Below, one piece after another: positions 48,088 through 60,228 of a DNA stretch of 64,000 nucleotides (positions are counted from its first letter, which is position 1; every line of letters starts with the position of its first letter). Under the pieces are notes generated by a model. It was given only the letters and a program-made list of their open reading frames with translations, was not told the origin of the DNA and ran no database searches. The translations under genes were made by a program, and so were the position numbers. The DNA comes from Lingula anatina (taxonomy: Eukaryota; Brachiopoda; Lingulata; Lingulida; Lingulidae): the NCBI RefSeq assembly GCF_001039355.2, contig NW_019775003.1, positions 290,129-354,128 on the forward strand. The letters are read 5' to 3'.

Positions 48088-51000
48088 GGGAATCCATGCT
48101 TTGTCTTCTGTGGCAGGAACAGATTCTTTTGCCAGAACCTTTAGTGTGTAAAAAGCTGACTTCCACTTCACCATCTTCAGTCTCATGGGTGACCTGACCT
48201 AAGAATTGTTTTACTTCTTTCCTGGCAGCAAACTCTGCAATGACAAAATCTCCCTGGTGAAGCTGAGCTGTGCCTTGAATGACATTGTGATTGTGTATGT
48301 ATCTTTTTGGGCATGTATATTTTGGCCCTCTTCAGAGCTTTTCCATGGCTCTGTGCATTGGAGAATGGCATTTCTACAAGCAGAGAGGCAGTTGGCATAG
48401 AAGATGATGTGGGTATGGAAGCACAGGAGGGTGTGGATGGGCTATCTAACTAAGATCCAACCACCACGATTTTCTAGGACAATGCCATTTAAATTGAATT
48501 GCTGTTCTGATCCTGCACTTGTGATGCTAAGGTTCAGAGATACTTGCTCTTTTTTGGTCCTACGGTATGCCTTTTTCCTTTCCCTTTCCATTTTTCATCT
48601 TTGCTCAGTGTCAACTGGAGTTTCTTTCGCTTTCTGTTCATGTCTTACAATCTGCTTCTGGATTCTTTGAGTTTCTAGATATTCATCCCACTTTCCATAT
48701 TTTTTTTCAGTTTCTCTTTATATTGTATTCTGTTCCTTTGACAGAGGCATGATTTTGGACGAGGTGGCTGCAGTGCGTCACTAACTCTTTCCTTTCTTTC
48801 CTGTTCCATGGACGGATGCTTGTAAAGACGAACAGTGTCGGACAAATGTCCACTTTACTTCTTAATCGCCTTTTCCTTGAATCTGGCACTATACAATTGT
48901 GTGCAACAAGTGACTTTGCCACTATGGCCTGTAATTTTTCTACCATCTGTATTAATTCCAACTTCCAAAAACATTTTTGGAAGATAGTTAGAAAGCGTAT
49001 TAATTCCAGTACTTTGTGCACTGAATGCTATTGCACCGTCCTTTCTCACAATCGGCCTTCAGAAGGGATATATGACAAGTATGTTTCAAATTTTTTAAAA
49101 TATACATCTGCTATTGCTGGCACTTTTGTAATGACGTGCATTTCGGGGCTCTGCTTTACTACTTATGGACCCACTGACATTTTTTGACATGTCCTTTATA
49201 TTCTATGAACCAACACCCGGGGCTCCTCCCCAAAAGAAAATAATTCACACATTAAATGCTCCAACAAAAATGCTTCAAGTCCTGAATTTGATTGTCTGTA
49301 TAACAGATTATAGTTTGCACTTTGATGCTCTCATGTGTTATTTCCTTTACAAAATCACTCAGTAGGTAATTGAGATTTACAGCCAAGTTGAACCCACCAC
49401 TGCTAACACCTTTACCTTTTTCCTTTGAATTTTGCAGTGTGTTCTGCGCCTGGTGCATATATGTGCAGGCTTGTCCTGCTCCCTTGCTGTAGCCATTGCA
49501 AATTATTTGCTTTAAATGGCCTTTGGGTTCCCCAGGGCTGCAGGATTTTCAATTTTTTTTAAAAACATGTAGATGGGTTCTGATGTGCGGCCTTCTGGAA
49601 TTTTTTGAGTTCTTACATGAGGACCTCCCAAGACACTGTATTAATGTACTCCACAGTGCCAACATACAGTCTTTTTTTCTACCCTTGGTCTAAAGTCACC
49701 TTGAGTGACAGTCATTGATGACCTAGTCCGTATTATAATTATGTGGGAAATAATGTTATAAATTATGTATTATTATTATTATTATTATTATAATGTACAT
49801 ATTATATATTATGTATTCTGGTAATTGGTATGACCATTGGTTCATTGCCACTGAACAAAGGAAAAAGAAAAAAGTGGAAATGCTACTGTGAAGTAAATAC
49901 TTCCATTTCCTTCCTGTTGGTATTTCCTCTGATCTGGGGTTTTCACTTTGGAAAAGTTTGATGACCTTTGGCGCATCCAAAAACTTTGTGCTGAGGAGTG
50001 GGCTCCACCTGGAGCAGTGTCACAGCCTGTGTCAGTTGTTTCTGGTAAGGTCTCTTCATGAACATCTTCTGGGTCAGCCTCTGACTGTTGTGGTAAGATG
50101 GGTGGATTTGGGGAGACTTGATCCAAGAGTGAACCTGATGCGTTCAAATTCTGGTATGTTAGGTTGATGTTTCTTCTTGTGGTTACCTGATTTGGACAAG
50201 AACCACAAACTGGTCTGGTCTAAATTCACCTTGTGTGACAGGTACTGATGAACTAGTCCATATTATAGTTATCTCTGGGTGGTGTTATGTTGGGACTCCT
50301 CTCCAATGTATGACTCTTATCAGTGGCGTTGATAAGAATTCTGGGTGAAGAGTTGGTGGAAAGGCAGAAAAGAGGGGTACAAAGTGAATTCAAGAGTTGC
50401 ATCTTGTATTATTATTCTCACTGTATCTCTTCACCTAAATGTTCTATCAGCACAGCACTCTGCTGAAAAGATTTTTTTTCTGATTTGAGCAGTGTCTCTG
50501 TTTTTTTTCTGCTACTCCTGATAGCTGTATCCATCTATAACAAAATTGAAATGGTTTAGCACATTCACTATGTTAATAGTCTCCTCTGTGCCTCTAAAAT
50601 AAGTAAATGAAATAGAACAACATTAGAATTGATCTACTTCTAACATAATGTAAATTTTTTAAGTTACATGGGTTAACGTATCCTTTGGGATACGTTAACC
50701 CATGTAACGTATCCCAAAGGATACGTTAACCCATGTATCCTTTGGGAGTACTTCCCCCCTCAGTGCACAATATGTATGAGTCCATTTTGTCTGATATTTT
50801 TTGTTAAACAATAAGGTCCCAGCCAAGGCATATCTTCTTTTCTTCCTTTGCGATCTTGTCGTCATGTACATGCATGTATGATATGAAACCAATGTATACA
50901 TGTAAATCCTTTTCGTTTTCAAGTTTGATATCTGACTTTTCCTCCTCCATTTGGCTTATATATTTAGCAAGTTGGTATACCAAGTTGCTGTATTTCATTA

Positions 51001-54000
51001 GACGTTATAAGTCCTGTAAGAAAATTTTATACGCTCATTATATTTTCAGACAGTATGAGAGTACTCACCTGGAATATTTTATAGTTCAAAATGATGTCCG
51101 CCATAAGTACTAAACTGGCTAAGTTCAGACTTGGCTCTGTGTCAGCTTGGTGGGAACACTTGATGCATAATTACCAAAGAGGGAATCAGCACTTCATGAA
51201 TGGTTCTCACATAGAACTGTTGTTAGCAAGCAGAAATAAGCAAACACATGAAAAGAAGATATGCCTTGTTAATAAGGTACTGATATGTTTTTAGAAATGC
51301 TGCTTGGGTTTCTGTGTTTTCCATTGAAATTCAGCATGGCACATTTACAGTATGTTGTGATTACTAGTACTGACTTGCTTGACTAGGCTGATTTTTTTTC
51401 CTCCTTAATTGTTTTTTAGGAGGGTGACTCTTCAGAGGAGCCAAAAAAGAAATCAAAAAAAGAGGAACCTGAGGTATTGTATTACATTTATGTTCATATA
51501 CATTTACATTGTGTATGTCTGAAATTCTTTGTTGTTTCTCAACTGAGTAAAAAATTTGGAATTGCTGTTTGATCTGCTTTTTATCCCATGTATGATGTGT
51601 ACGTGTTTGTGTTTCTCACAAAGGATCCTGTAAGACTGTATTTAGCTTGATGGTAGAGGCAATAACTATTTGTAAATTATATGATTTGAATTGTTCACTT
51701 GATTTAGCAGTAATTTAGGAGATTAAGATCTTAAAAAAGAGATTCAATTTTTGAAGTGGTATAATAAGTGTAACATTGCATGTTAAAGCGTAACCCACTT
51801 GTGAAGCATGCACACCTGAAATTCAATGTTTTAGCTCATACAGTGGATATCAGAAACTGTAAATAGGATTGCTAATGCATGAATTTCATGCAAACCTGTT
51901 GAATATATGTTTTTTATGCTGAATCTGTTTTTAAATGAAATGTTTTGTAGGCCTCTGCACCTTCAACAGACTGGACAGCTAGTTCTGATGCTAAATCTAA
52001 AGATGGCCGCCCATGGAACATGAAGATTGTGTCTTGGAATATCAATGGCATTCGTGCATGGATCAAGGTACTTAAATAATGTTAGCCTTTATTTTTCATA
52101 TTGGATACCTAATGCAGATTCTTATCAATAGGAAACTCAATAAGTACTTTAAAACATTTTGTAACTTTTTTCCAACATAATACTGTCTGCAAAATTATAC
52201 TATTGCATTGTTAGTACTGGAAACTTAATGGAGTCAACACCTTCAAAAAGAATGAGCGATGCAACAAAGTACCTTTGGATAATTTTCTCTAATTTAGAAA
52301 AATGGACACGAGTATGTCAGGAAGGAAAATCCAGATATAATTTGTTTCCAAGAAATCAAGTGTGCGGAGGACAAACTTCCTCCAGAGTGTAGCATTCCAG
52401 ATTACTACCCCTACTGGCTGACAGCAGACAAAGAGGGCTATGCAGGCACTGGGATTCTGTCTAAAACCAAACCGCTCAGCATTAAATATGGCTTAGGTGG
52501 GACAGTGGTTTCTGATTTGAACATTTTTCACATTTAAGAAATTTTGTAACCCAGATTGATTACAAGAAGGAACTGAGGGCTGTCATGTTTTAAATGTTTT
52601 ATTGAAATTGAATTATTGACTTTGAGCTTGACAGTGATCTGTTTTTAAGCTTAGCTTTTATTTTTATTTGTTCAATTTTAGGTTTAAAGTTTAAATGCTG
52701 AACTTTTAAATCATGCTGAATTGTTATTGCTAAAGACTCATAATAAGTACAGTATACAGAACATCTGTGATGGATTTATGATTTTTATAGAATATTTTGC
52801 AAAAATTGTTTGGAAGTGAACACTTGCATCTTCAGAATTTTCTTCTTGACAAGTTTTTAATGATTTTGTAAAGCATGTTATAAACTGGAAATTGTGTCTT
52901 ACAGGAATTGAGGAACATGATAATGAAGGCCGCGCCATCACAGCAGAATATGAAAAGTTTTATCTAGTCACTTCATGTGAGTATGTTCTCAGTTTTTTGG
53001 AACTCCAAACAAACAAAAAGATGGAAACTGGTAAATAAACTGTCAGTCAGCAACATAAACAACTAGCTTCATGTCAAATGCCAGTGAAATTGTAGGTGGG
53101 TCTGTAAATATTTTTTAAAATTATTCACTTTTTGTCACTTTCTCTGATTTGGGCCCATAGATTCTTAGAGCCTTTGACCTCCAATAGTCTGTGAGCTGAA
53201 GAGGCTTTGGCACTGACAATGATGTTGGTTTTGATAATTTTTGCATGTTAAGTTGGGAATAAGATAAGATTGTGCTATGAAATATTATTCAGTTTAGCAA
53301 AATCTACCTTGTTAATCCTTGATAACATTATTTTATGGTAAAAATCCACCTCTGTTTCAGATGTTCCTAACTCGGGGCGTGGCTTAGTACGTCTTAACTA
53401 TAGAACCAAGGAGTGGGATGAAGCATTCAGAGAATATCTGTTGGGACTTGAGGAGAAGAAGCCAGTAATACTTTGTGGAGATCTTAATGTGGCTCACAAA
53501 GCAATAGGTAAGTCTCTTATTGATTTTTTTCTTTTTTTATTAATGAAAGTTGTTGGCGTGGTAATAAATGAATTGACATTTTTAAGACAAATTGAGCAAG
53601 TTTTTTTGTGAAAATATATATATAGAGATATAGATGTAGTTTTGTTATAGGATAATGTTACTGCAATATACTTTATATTTATGTATGGATATTTATATAT
53701 ATTTTGTCGTTTGCTGCACATTTCCAGATCTTGCTAATCCAAAGAGTAACTACAACAAGACTCCAGGCTACACTCAGGCTGAGATTGATGGACTGAGTAA
53801 GCTACTGGATAAGGGGTTTGTTGATTCTTTCCGGCACTTATATCCAGATGTAACTGGTGCTTATAGCTTCTGGACATACATGGGCAATGCTAGGTCAAAG
53901 AATGTGGGCTGGTGAGTGACAATTGGTGCCTGGATCACACTTTACATATTTAATGTCTCATTTATCTGACATGCACTGCCACACTGAGAAAATGATTGTA

Positions 54001-54464
54001 CTTAGTATGTATGGATATCTCTTTGGTCTTTTTTATGATGTCACACTGAAAAATTGTTCAAACCTGCTACATTTTGCTATCACATATGTGCCACAGTATA
54101 CAAATTTGAAACTCGCCAAAAAAAGATGTACCTCATCTCAGTCATTTAAATGAAGGTAGCTGGAATAACATAAACTGTATAAATTGTGGTGTAGAATAGA
54201 ATTATTAATATGTTCTCTTCTATGTTTCAAATGAAATTTTGATTTTATAAGTGAGAAAATCAATAGAGGCTCAAATTTGATTGTTTCAAAAACAATTTCT
54301 TAGAAAAAGGGGATATCCTGATCAGCAAATGTTCATGTATTTTCAGGCGACTGGACTACTTCCTGATTTCCAAAAAGTTGCTCCCTAGTCTTTGTGACAG
54401 TTTGATTCGTAAGGAGGTGATGGGGAGTGACCACTGTCCCATAGCTCTACTTCTGGCCGTCTGA
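47251..54464 (+). CDS. APEX1: AP endonuclease 1 (exonuclease III family), 8 coding exons, 302 aa
   Basis: Cleaves the DNA backbone 5' of abasic sites in base-excision repair. Exons: 47251-47268, 51420-51473, 51951-52067, 52298-52496, 52905-52976, 53361-53507, 53728-53911, 54347-54464; GT-AG introns with consistent phases. The N-terminal tail (1-47) is Lys/Glu-rich with MGRKRK and KKKSKK clusters that look like a nuclear localisation signal. Catalytic residues of the family are all present: N54, E82, Y154, D194 and N196 (GDLNVAH), D267 (WRLDYF), D292 and H293 (GSDHCP). V51 replaces the redox Cys65 of human APE1, while C79 and C85 match human C93 and C99. Length is close to human APE1 (318 aa). 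It is divergently paired with the ASB-like gene. Confidence 0.95.
47524..47570. repeat. 13-bp-arm hairpin
   Basis: GTGAATAATCCGT (47524-47536) and its exact reverse complement (47558-47570) enclose a 21-base spacer that itself holds CGTGAACAACCCGTTC. Confidence 0.8.
48041..48084. repeat. TA microsatellite, about 42 bp
   Basis: An uninterrupted alternating TA tract inside APEX1 intron 1. Confidence 0.9.
48707..49458 (-). pseudogene. Decayed DUF3504/Crypton-like tyrosine recombinase relic
   Basis: Two minus-strand open pieces (49049-48855 and 49021-48707) overlap in different frames. Together they read [19 protein letters not shown], then [20 protein letters not shown], then [11 protein letters not shown]. 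These resemble the SxQPxGxNTL...GxKxTxHSGR...TQL signature of KIAA1958/DUF3504-type proteins derived from Crypton tyrosine recombinases. Frames are broken, and the open piece 49458-49252 upstream resembles the family only faintly. Recognition is by eye; I treat it as a non-functional fossil in APEX1 intron 1. Confidence 0.45.
49688..50277. repeat. 60-bp direct repeat pair, about 530 bp apart
   Basis: GTCTAAAGTCACCTTGAGTG (from about 49688) and GTCTAAATTCACCTTGTGTG (from about 50217) begin two stretches about 60 bp long that continue similarly through GACxxxTTGATGAxCTAGTC-like sequence to TATTATAxTTAT. They may be a duplication footprint or ends of an old element. Confidence 0.6.
50663..50748. 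repeat. Compound palindrome: 21-bp stem hairpin plus repeated arm
   Basis: 50663-50683 (GTTACATGGGTTAACGTATCC) pairs perfectly with 50688-50708 around a TTTG loop. The arm GGATACGTTAACCCATGT is then repeated directly at about 50719-50736 after AACGTATCCCAAA, followed by ATCCTTTGGGA. The whole block can fold in alternative hairpins. It is non-coding and sits in APEX1 intron 1. Confidence 0.9.
51420..51473 (+). CDS. APEX1: APEX1 exon 2: Lys/Glu-rich tail
   Basis: Acceptor TTTTTTAG; 18 codons, EGDSSEEP then KKKSKKEE, low-complexity and nuclear-signal-like. Donor GTATTG, phase 0 at both ends. Confidence 0.85.
51951..52067 (+). CDS. APEX1: APEX1 exon 3: start of catalytic fold
   Basis: Acceptor TTTTGTAG; residues 25-63. 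Contains [17 protein letters not shown]54 is the family's metal/phosphate-contact Asn, and V51 stands at the human Cys65 position. Donor GTACTT, phase 0. Confidence 0.95.
52298..52496 (+). CDS. APEX1: APEX1 exon 4: FQEIK metal site
   Basis: Acceptor AATTTAG; residues 64-129. Contains [11 protein letters not shown] with the metal-binding Glu82, then [12 protein letters not shown], conserved in the family. Donor GTGGGA, phase 1, slightly off consensus. Confidence 0.95.
52905..52976 (+). CDS. APEX1: APEX1 exon 5
   Basis: Acceptor TCTTACAG; short exon coding residues 130-153, [14 protein letters not shown] then FYLVTS. Donor GTGAGT; the split codon becomes catalytic Tyr154. Confidence 0.95.
53361..53507 (+). 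CDS. APEX1: APEX1 exon 6: GDLNVAH motif
   Basis: Acceptor GTTTCAG; residues 154-202. [12 protein letters not shown] carries Tyr154, and LCGDLNVAH carries the catalytic Asp194 and Asn196. Donor GTAAGT, phase 1. Confidence 0.97.
53728..53911 (+). CDS. APEX1: APEX1 exon 7
   Basis: Acceptor TTTCCAG; residues 203-263. DSFRHLYPD and [15 protein letters not shown] are highly conserved DNA-contacting segments. Donor GTGAGT, phase 2 within Trp264. Confidence 0.97.
54347..54464 (+). CDS. APEX1: APEX1 exon 8: catalytic Asp/His and stop
   Basis: Acceptor TTTTCAG; residues 265-302. RLDYF carries Asp267, and GSDHCPI carries Asp292 and catalytic His293. Stop TGA at 54462-54464. Candidate polyadenylation signals are ATTAAA at 55015 and AATAAA at 55189. 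Confidence 0.97.
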
Positions 54465-55351
54465 CCAATGGAACAGGCTGCATAACAATCATCTCTGGGA
54501 ACCATCCCTGACTGTGTTGCCCTGTGATAGTTTTACTTGGAGAGACCTTAAGAGAAGAGGCTGCGTGAAATGTCCTTGTTTCCAGAAACACCTCTCTCAG
54601 AAAAATGGCATGCATGGATTTTTAAAGGAAGTTTCTTGCTTTCATAACAAATAATCTTCACATTTAAGGAATCAAGAAAGAAATGTGTTTTTATAACTCT
54701 ACTTTCTGCAGATAGTTGTCCAAGAAAGTATTTGTTGAAACAAGAAAAGCATCATTACTTTCTTTTAACAATTCTCAGCCTCGGTGTAGGCCTGCAATAT
54801 TCAGATTGTATGAAAACTGACAAATCAAAAGATCGTGCATGGGGATGCAAAAATGAAAAATTATTTTTGAGGAGCAAGTCAAATGTAAAGCTGTACTGAG
54901 GTCTTGTACCTGTACCATTTGAATGTTTGTCTTGATTTGACAAGATTCATATTATACAGCAATTTTTATGTACAGATACATACAGATGAGTCTGTACATC
55001 TAGCCATCACCATCATTAAAGTACACTTTCAGAGTTAACATGACGTGGAAAACCGTTTAAACTTTTGTCTAATGGAACTGATGAATATTCATAAAATAGA
55101 GGTCGAGTTTAAAAAATCCACATGATTGGGCCACTTTTTCAATAATTATTTTTTTCCAGCATATATGCTCTACTGACAACAAATGTCAAATAAAACTGAT
55201 AGGCCTATTGTCTCTAAACTCACAGAAGTAATAAATCTGACTGAAAATCAGCTTGATTGAACCATTTTTCCAGAAGTTATGTTTTTTTTTTCTTTTTTTT
55301 TTCTGCATATTTTATCCACTGTTATACAGATAACATAAAAACCATGTCATA

Positions 55352-55564
55352 GGGTGCATTCCAAGAGATTTAGATCGATCCAGAGATTTAGATTTAGATC
55401 GACTTAACTCCCTGGGGGTTCACACTAAATCGCAGTCAGCTGAGCACGCACCATAGTTAATTACCCTCTTACAGCTTTTAGTAGACAGACGCTTAAGCCG
55501 GCTCAGCTGACAGTAATCTAGTGATACTCCCCACAGGGATAGATTGATCTATGGGAATGGGGTC
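55352..55564. mobile_element. PIF/Harbinger-like MITE, copy 3
   Basis: The left end is GGGTGCATTCCAAGAG; the right end, reverse-complemented, is GACCCCATTCCCATAG. The interior is closely similar to copy 1 at 3945-4158 in the same orientation. ATA flanks both sides (55349-55351 and 55565-55567), a three-base duplication like that of the other copies. Confidence 0.75.
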
Positions 55565-58500
55565 ATATTTTGCTTTCATACTTTGCAGGACCGATTCAAA
55601 GGACTAATATTAGAGTTGAGCTATTTCCCTGAAAACGCGGAATTCCGCATTTTTAATTCAATTCTTACAGTTCATGAGATTTGTTAACAATAAGATCTGG
55701 GGAGATAAATTTTCAGTTTTTTTTTTTTTTTTTTTGCATATATGTGGTTTATCCTCAGATTCAATTTTAGGCCTTTAATTATGTTAGCATGTTAATGTAT
55801 AATTGCATGAGAATTAACAGTTACCTATTTTGTGCATAATTTTTTTATGAAAGAAAAAACTTTTTTATTATTTTTAAACTAAAAGAATGATTCTTAGGAT
55901 TGACATACAGCTCAAATTGGAAAACCAGGTTGATTGTATAAAATATTTTTGTGAAATTTTCATTTTTCCATTTCTGGCATTTTCAAATTGTGAACTTGAA
56001 CTTTTAAGGGCCTGAAGCCGTATGTTAGTTACACATTTTACTTACATCCAGATGTCCTGTTTTGCATAATAAAAATTTGGTGTTGACATAATGTATTATT
56101 GCATCAGAATTGACAGTTCTCTATTTTGTGCATCATTTTTTCTGCTTTTTGTATGTACATTTGACAGCTTTGCTGCATTGTTTATTTTTATCAAATAATC
56201 ATGTATTTTTATGTACAAAGATAAATCTTCATTAAATACTAGTAGAGTTCGTAAATGAGCTTGATGGGCTCATTTTTTCAAAAGTTAAAAAAGACACCCC
56301 ACCCTTTGAAATTGCTGGCTAGTGGCATACGTATGTCACAGTTATGACACTGGCAGATTTATGATTTTGCAAAAGGGGAGGAGGGCAAAAGAATATGAAA
56401 AATATTAAAGGCATAGAACATTTTTAGTATAATAATAACAAAATGTAGGCCTCATTGATGAAAAAATGCGTTGTTTTGTCTTCACTTTTTCTTTGGGAGT
56501 AGAAAGGGTATGTCCATTACTAGTTAATACTTTTAAAGGAATGACAAAATAAAAATTTATACATAATCTTTATTTATTTCCAAACTGCGCACAAATCATA
56601 GCACTTTAAAGCAATCAAAACAGACCCAACAATTGCTTAAAATATAAACTATCCAAATAATGTAATTAGAACCCTCTAATTACCTATCTGCTTTATAATG
56701 ATGACATTCAGCAGTCAATAATTCATAATTCCAATTTTTTTTTCATGACACATTTTTGAACCAAAAGCAGCAACACGCTTTGTTAACCTTGTGGAATGGT
56801 AAAAAAAAAAAAGAAACAATCAAAACGGATGAAATTTGCAAGATTAAGAAAACAATTGTACACATTTTGTAGACTTGCTTGTAAAAGGTAAATGGATAGT
56901 CAATATAAGCACTAATGTCAAATTATTCATCTATTGCCGTTAAACCCAGCTTAATAGGCCTACCGCCAAATGTTTCGAATACACGTGTCAAATACAGAAC
57001 TTCTTTTCATCTTTTCTTGAAAAAATAATATTTTCAGATTAATTTCCTTCTTTGTTTTTGTGGTTTATGGACTAGAGGGGGGAATACGATGAAATTTGAG
57101 ACCAGATATTTGAAGGTTCTGTTTAAAACCATTTACTGCTGCTTGAGGGATTAATTTCAGTTGCTTCTTGGCATGTGGATTTAATTTGTTTTGTAAAAAG
57201 CTGGCATTAATAATTTATATTCGTTAAAAGATATTTAGATTTTAGTTAAGTATGATTTCTTCATTGTCGTGGGTGCTCGAAGTGTGAATGAATACGATGA
57301 AGATTCAATTATGAGTTTTACAGATACTGCGATTTTTCAAGTCATAAATTCTTAAATTTGGAGCATTATTATCAAATGGAAGCATTTGAATTAAAAAGGA
57401 GGTTACCTTTTAATTCTATTCTATATGGTAAAAACACCTCAAATGCCATATAAAAATATATATATATTAATGTTTCTAAAATATGTATCTGAAAGATTGT
57501 TGATTTTTCTCATTGAAAAGGTCAAGTCATTATATTATTGTACAGTACCACAATCCTGAATTTGCTTGCTGACAAAATGTTTTGTCCTGGAAATATTGTC
57601 TGATAAGAATAACCAAGAACTTATTAAGACTTTTTCTATGGTAAAGAGTCGTGACCAAACTTTAACTTATATATAAATGAAAATATCCGTATGCTAAAGC
57701 CAGAGTTATCTTTAAAATTCACTTTAAAAGATATCTCATTTCACTGTAGTAGAATATTAGAACTGTTCAGCTTAAATAATAGAAATGTAACCCGGTGATA
57801 GTGTCTTGGCAGAATTTTCTTTTATTTTTCCTACAATATGATTAAAGAGGGTTTGGGGCCTTTAAAAAGTGAAAATCTTATATTCAAGAAAAACAGTTGT
57901 TTTTCTTTGAGTACACTTATCCATACCCATTTGTAAAGCATAAAGCTCTGTGTCACAACAAGAAAAAGACTATAAAAACTGAAATGTATTTTTGGTCCTC
58001 TATTAAAAATAACAAGAAACTGAGATCTAAAAATGTTCTTTTACAAAACGCATGAGATTTTTCCATCCATACATAACAGGTTCATCTAGGTGATCTTTTT
58101 CATTCACTTGCAGTTCATTGAACATCATCACCATCAGCTGTCACTCCAAACTACTATTTGTGGCCAACTTAATTTTACCAGAATAAGAATTCAAAATAGA
58201 ACATTTCCCACTAGTTTTAAATGAAGGATGCAAAACTGCCTTACAAGTCATTTGAAGACAATGAAAATTTCTACCCAAAGATGTATGTAAACGTATCCCT
58301 GCCTAATATAAGCAAATTATAACATAAACGAGACCACAGTACAAGGTTAGTTAATGCAATACAAAATATATATTATTTGATACAATCTGCATACAAACAA
58401 ACAAAATAGTTGCTGCCACAAGCCCAGTTCCTTGTTTTTTATTTAATTTTTTTTTTTTTTCATTAAAAAAAATCCTTTGTACATAATACTATTCATCACC

Positions 58501-59163
58501 AAAAAAATGCAATATAGTTAGGAGTAGTATATTATTTTGGGAAAATGAAATAAAATAATTCCTTTTTTTGTTACAATGACAACAATAAATGCCTTGCTAG
58601 TTCAATAAAATCAACCAAAATTATAAATGACAAGACACATACTAGAGGGCACTGCTAATTTAAATTTTCAAACTTGAAAATGTTATTTTTCCAAAAACAA
58701 TATTTTTTTTGGTGAATTTTCCTTGAGACAATGGCAATCTACATCTTTATAACACCAGGCAGTTTTAAAAACAAAACTTACTGTATATACCTGTTTCATA
58801 ATGCACAATAAAAAGCACCTGTAAGTTTTTCCATTACCATCAAGACATTCTATTACAAGAAGAAATAACCCACTTTGCATAGCAATAACCTAAATCTAAG
58901 AGCACATTGACTGCAATTAATTAATTTACAAACTAATACCATAAAATATTGAGTGATGCAGAAAATTAGCAGAAGTAACAAGATGGAGACTGGCATAAGT
59001 CATGCATATGTAACTGCTGCTAAAGCCCATTATCTTATTTGTTGTATTAACTGGAATGCACTGCCTAAGAAAACTAGTGTCCTCAACAATTTGCTTTGGT
59101 CCAAAATGAAATTCCACTTTCAGCAAGGCAATCCACTGGGTGATCCTGGAATTTGTTTGAGTT

Positions 59164-59188
59164 GGGGGGGGGGGGGGGGGGGGGGGGG
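59164..59188. repeat. 25-base poly-G tract
   Basis: An uninterrupted G run downstream of the tetraspanin stop on its strand (C run in its transcript, if the untranslated region extends that far). Length may be unreliable in a draft assembly. Confidence 0.85.
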
Positions 59189-60087
59189 AAATCGAGGGCA
59201 CGATGATAATTTTTTCTGTTGAATAAAGCAAGGCAAGTCTAAAATAGCAGACAGGGATGAGAAAATATTCAGTTCTGTTTCATTGTGCTTTAATAATCTT
59301 TTTTTTGAGGGGGGGGGAGGAGGATGGGGTCCCTTTAGTCCAAAGGGCAGGGGGTAGAGTGGTGGCCTATTGAGTCTCCCCTAGATCCAATATTACATTC
59401 TAAAAGAAAACGAGCATTGCATTTCAATTCTCAGCCTGGCACTTCTGCTTTATCTTAATGAATGCTACTCCCTTCTGGATGGTATGCTTTTGAAAAGTCT
59501 AATCTAGTTTTTTTATTTCTTTTCTAAACTCAAATTTTGTTAAGAGTCATTTACAGTGTATCAAGATACCATGGGTTAAAAGCAATGGTCCCAAATGCAT
59601 CACTTATCCCCTGCATCCTTCACAAATTGTATCTAAAGTAAAATTCATAAGCCATTTCACTCTCATATTTTCAAAATAATTATAGAGTTCATATATTAAA
59701 CTGTCAAAAGTATCTGAAATGTGTATGCCCAAGAACTAAAACAATAAATATTTTATTCAAAAATAATTATAATTCTTTAACCCATAACTTAAACAAAAAT
59801 ATATCTTTAAATATATATAACTATATTTATATATGTATATAAATTGTGGATAGATAAAAGAAAGCCATCCTGAATTTCAGAAATATGAATAATGTGCATA
59901 TAAACATATATAAAATCAGGTTAGGGTAGTATTAAATACATCAGCTGTAAAAGAATAAAAGAAAGCCCTAAATTATTGGGTCGATTGTCAAGCAATTTCT
60001 TTAAAACTTGATATTTGATTGCAGCAAAGTCTCTGTCTTCTTGAATGCTATTGGTGTGACGCAGTAATAGGTCTTGTCAAACATGCT

Positions 60088-60228
60088 TCATAGGGCAACA
60101 TTGTTAACACCTTCTTCATGGACACTGGCATGGTCCTGCCCATAATATTGTCTTCTATGTTCTGCATATGACAATCTGGCTTTAGTCACAATCTTGATCA
60201 TGTTGCAAGCTAGCAGAATGGCAAAAAG
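60088..60228 (-). CDS. Tetraspanin exon 6: TM4 end, cytoplasmic tail, stop
   Basis: Acceptor TGTTTCAG; 46 codons from LFAILLACNMIKIV to the C-terminus NNVAL, with the stop TGA at 60090-60088. The tail is longer than usual and His/Gln/Tyr-rich (EHRRQYYGQDHASVHEEG). Confidence 0.9.
   Translation of the reverse strand, partial: LFAILLACNMIKIVTKARLSYAEHRRQYYGQDHASVHEEGVNNVAL

Larger units (their letters stand above)
47269..51419 (+). other. APEX1 intron 1 (4.15 kb) with repeats
   Basis: Holds a 13-bp-arm hairpin, a TA microsatellite, a decayed recombinase-like relic, a 60-bp direct repeat pair and a strong palindrome, each listed separately. A TTA microsatellite lies at about 49766-49790. No functional gene is supported in it. 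Confidence 0.6.
54465..60087. other. Convergent 3' flanks of APEX1 and the tetraspanin
   Basis: No coding sequence is recognised in 5.6 kb. It contains the APEX1 3' end, the MITE at 55352-55564, a 25-base G run, and on the minus strand several AATAAA motifs (for example TTTATT on + at about 59752) that could end the tetraspanin mRNA. Confidence 0.45.

Noticed and set aside
51091-51276. ORF ending at a phase-0 donor (AATAAG/GTACTG) that could splice into APEX1 exon 2
   Set aside because: Phase fits, but the peptide is not Lys-rich, its start context is ordinary, and the 47251 exon explains the N-terminus better. It remains a weak alternative.
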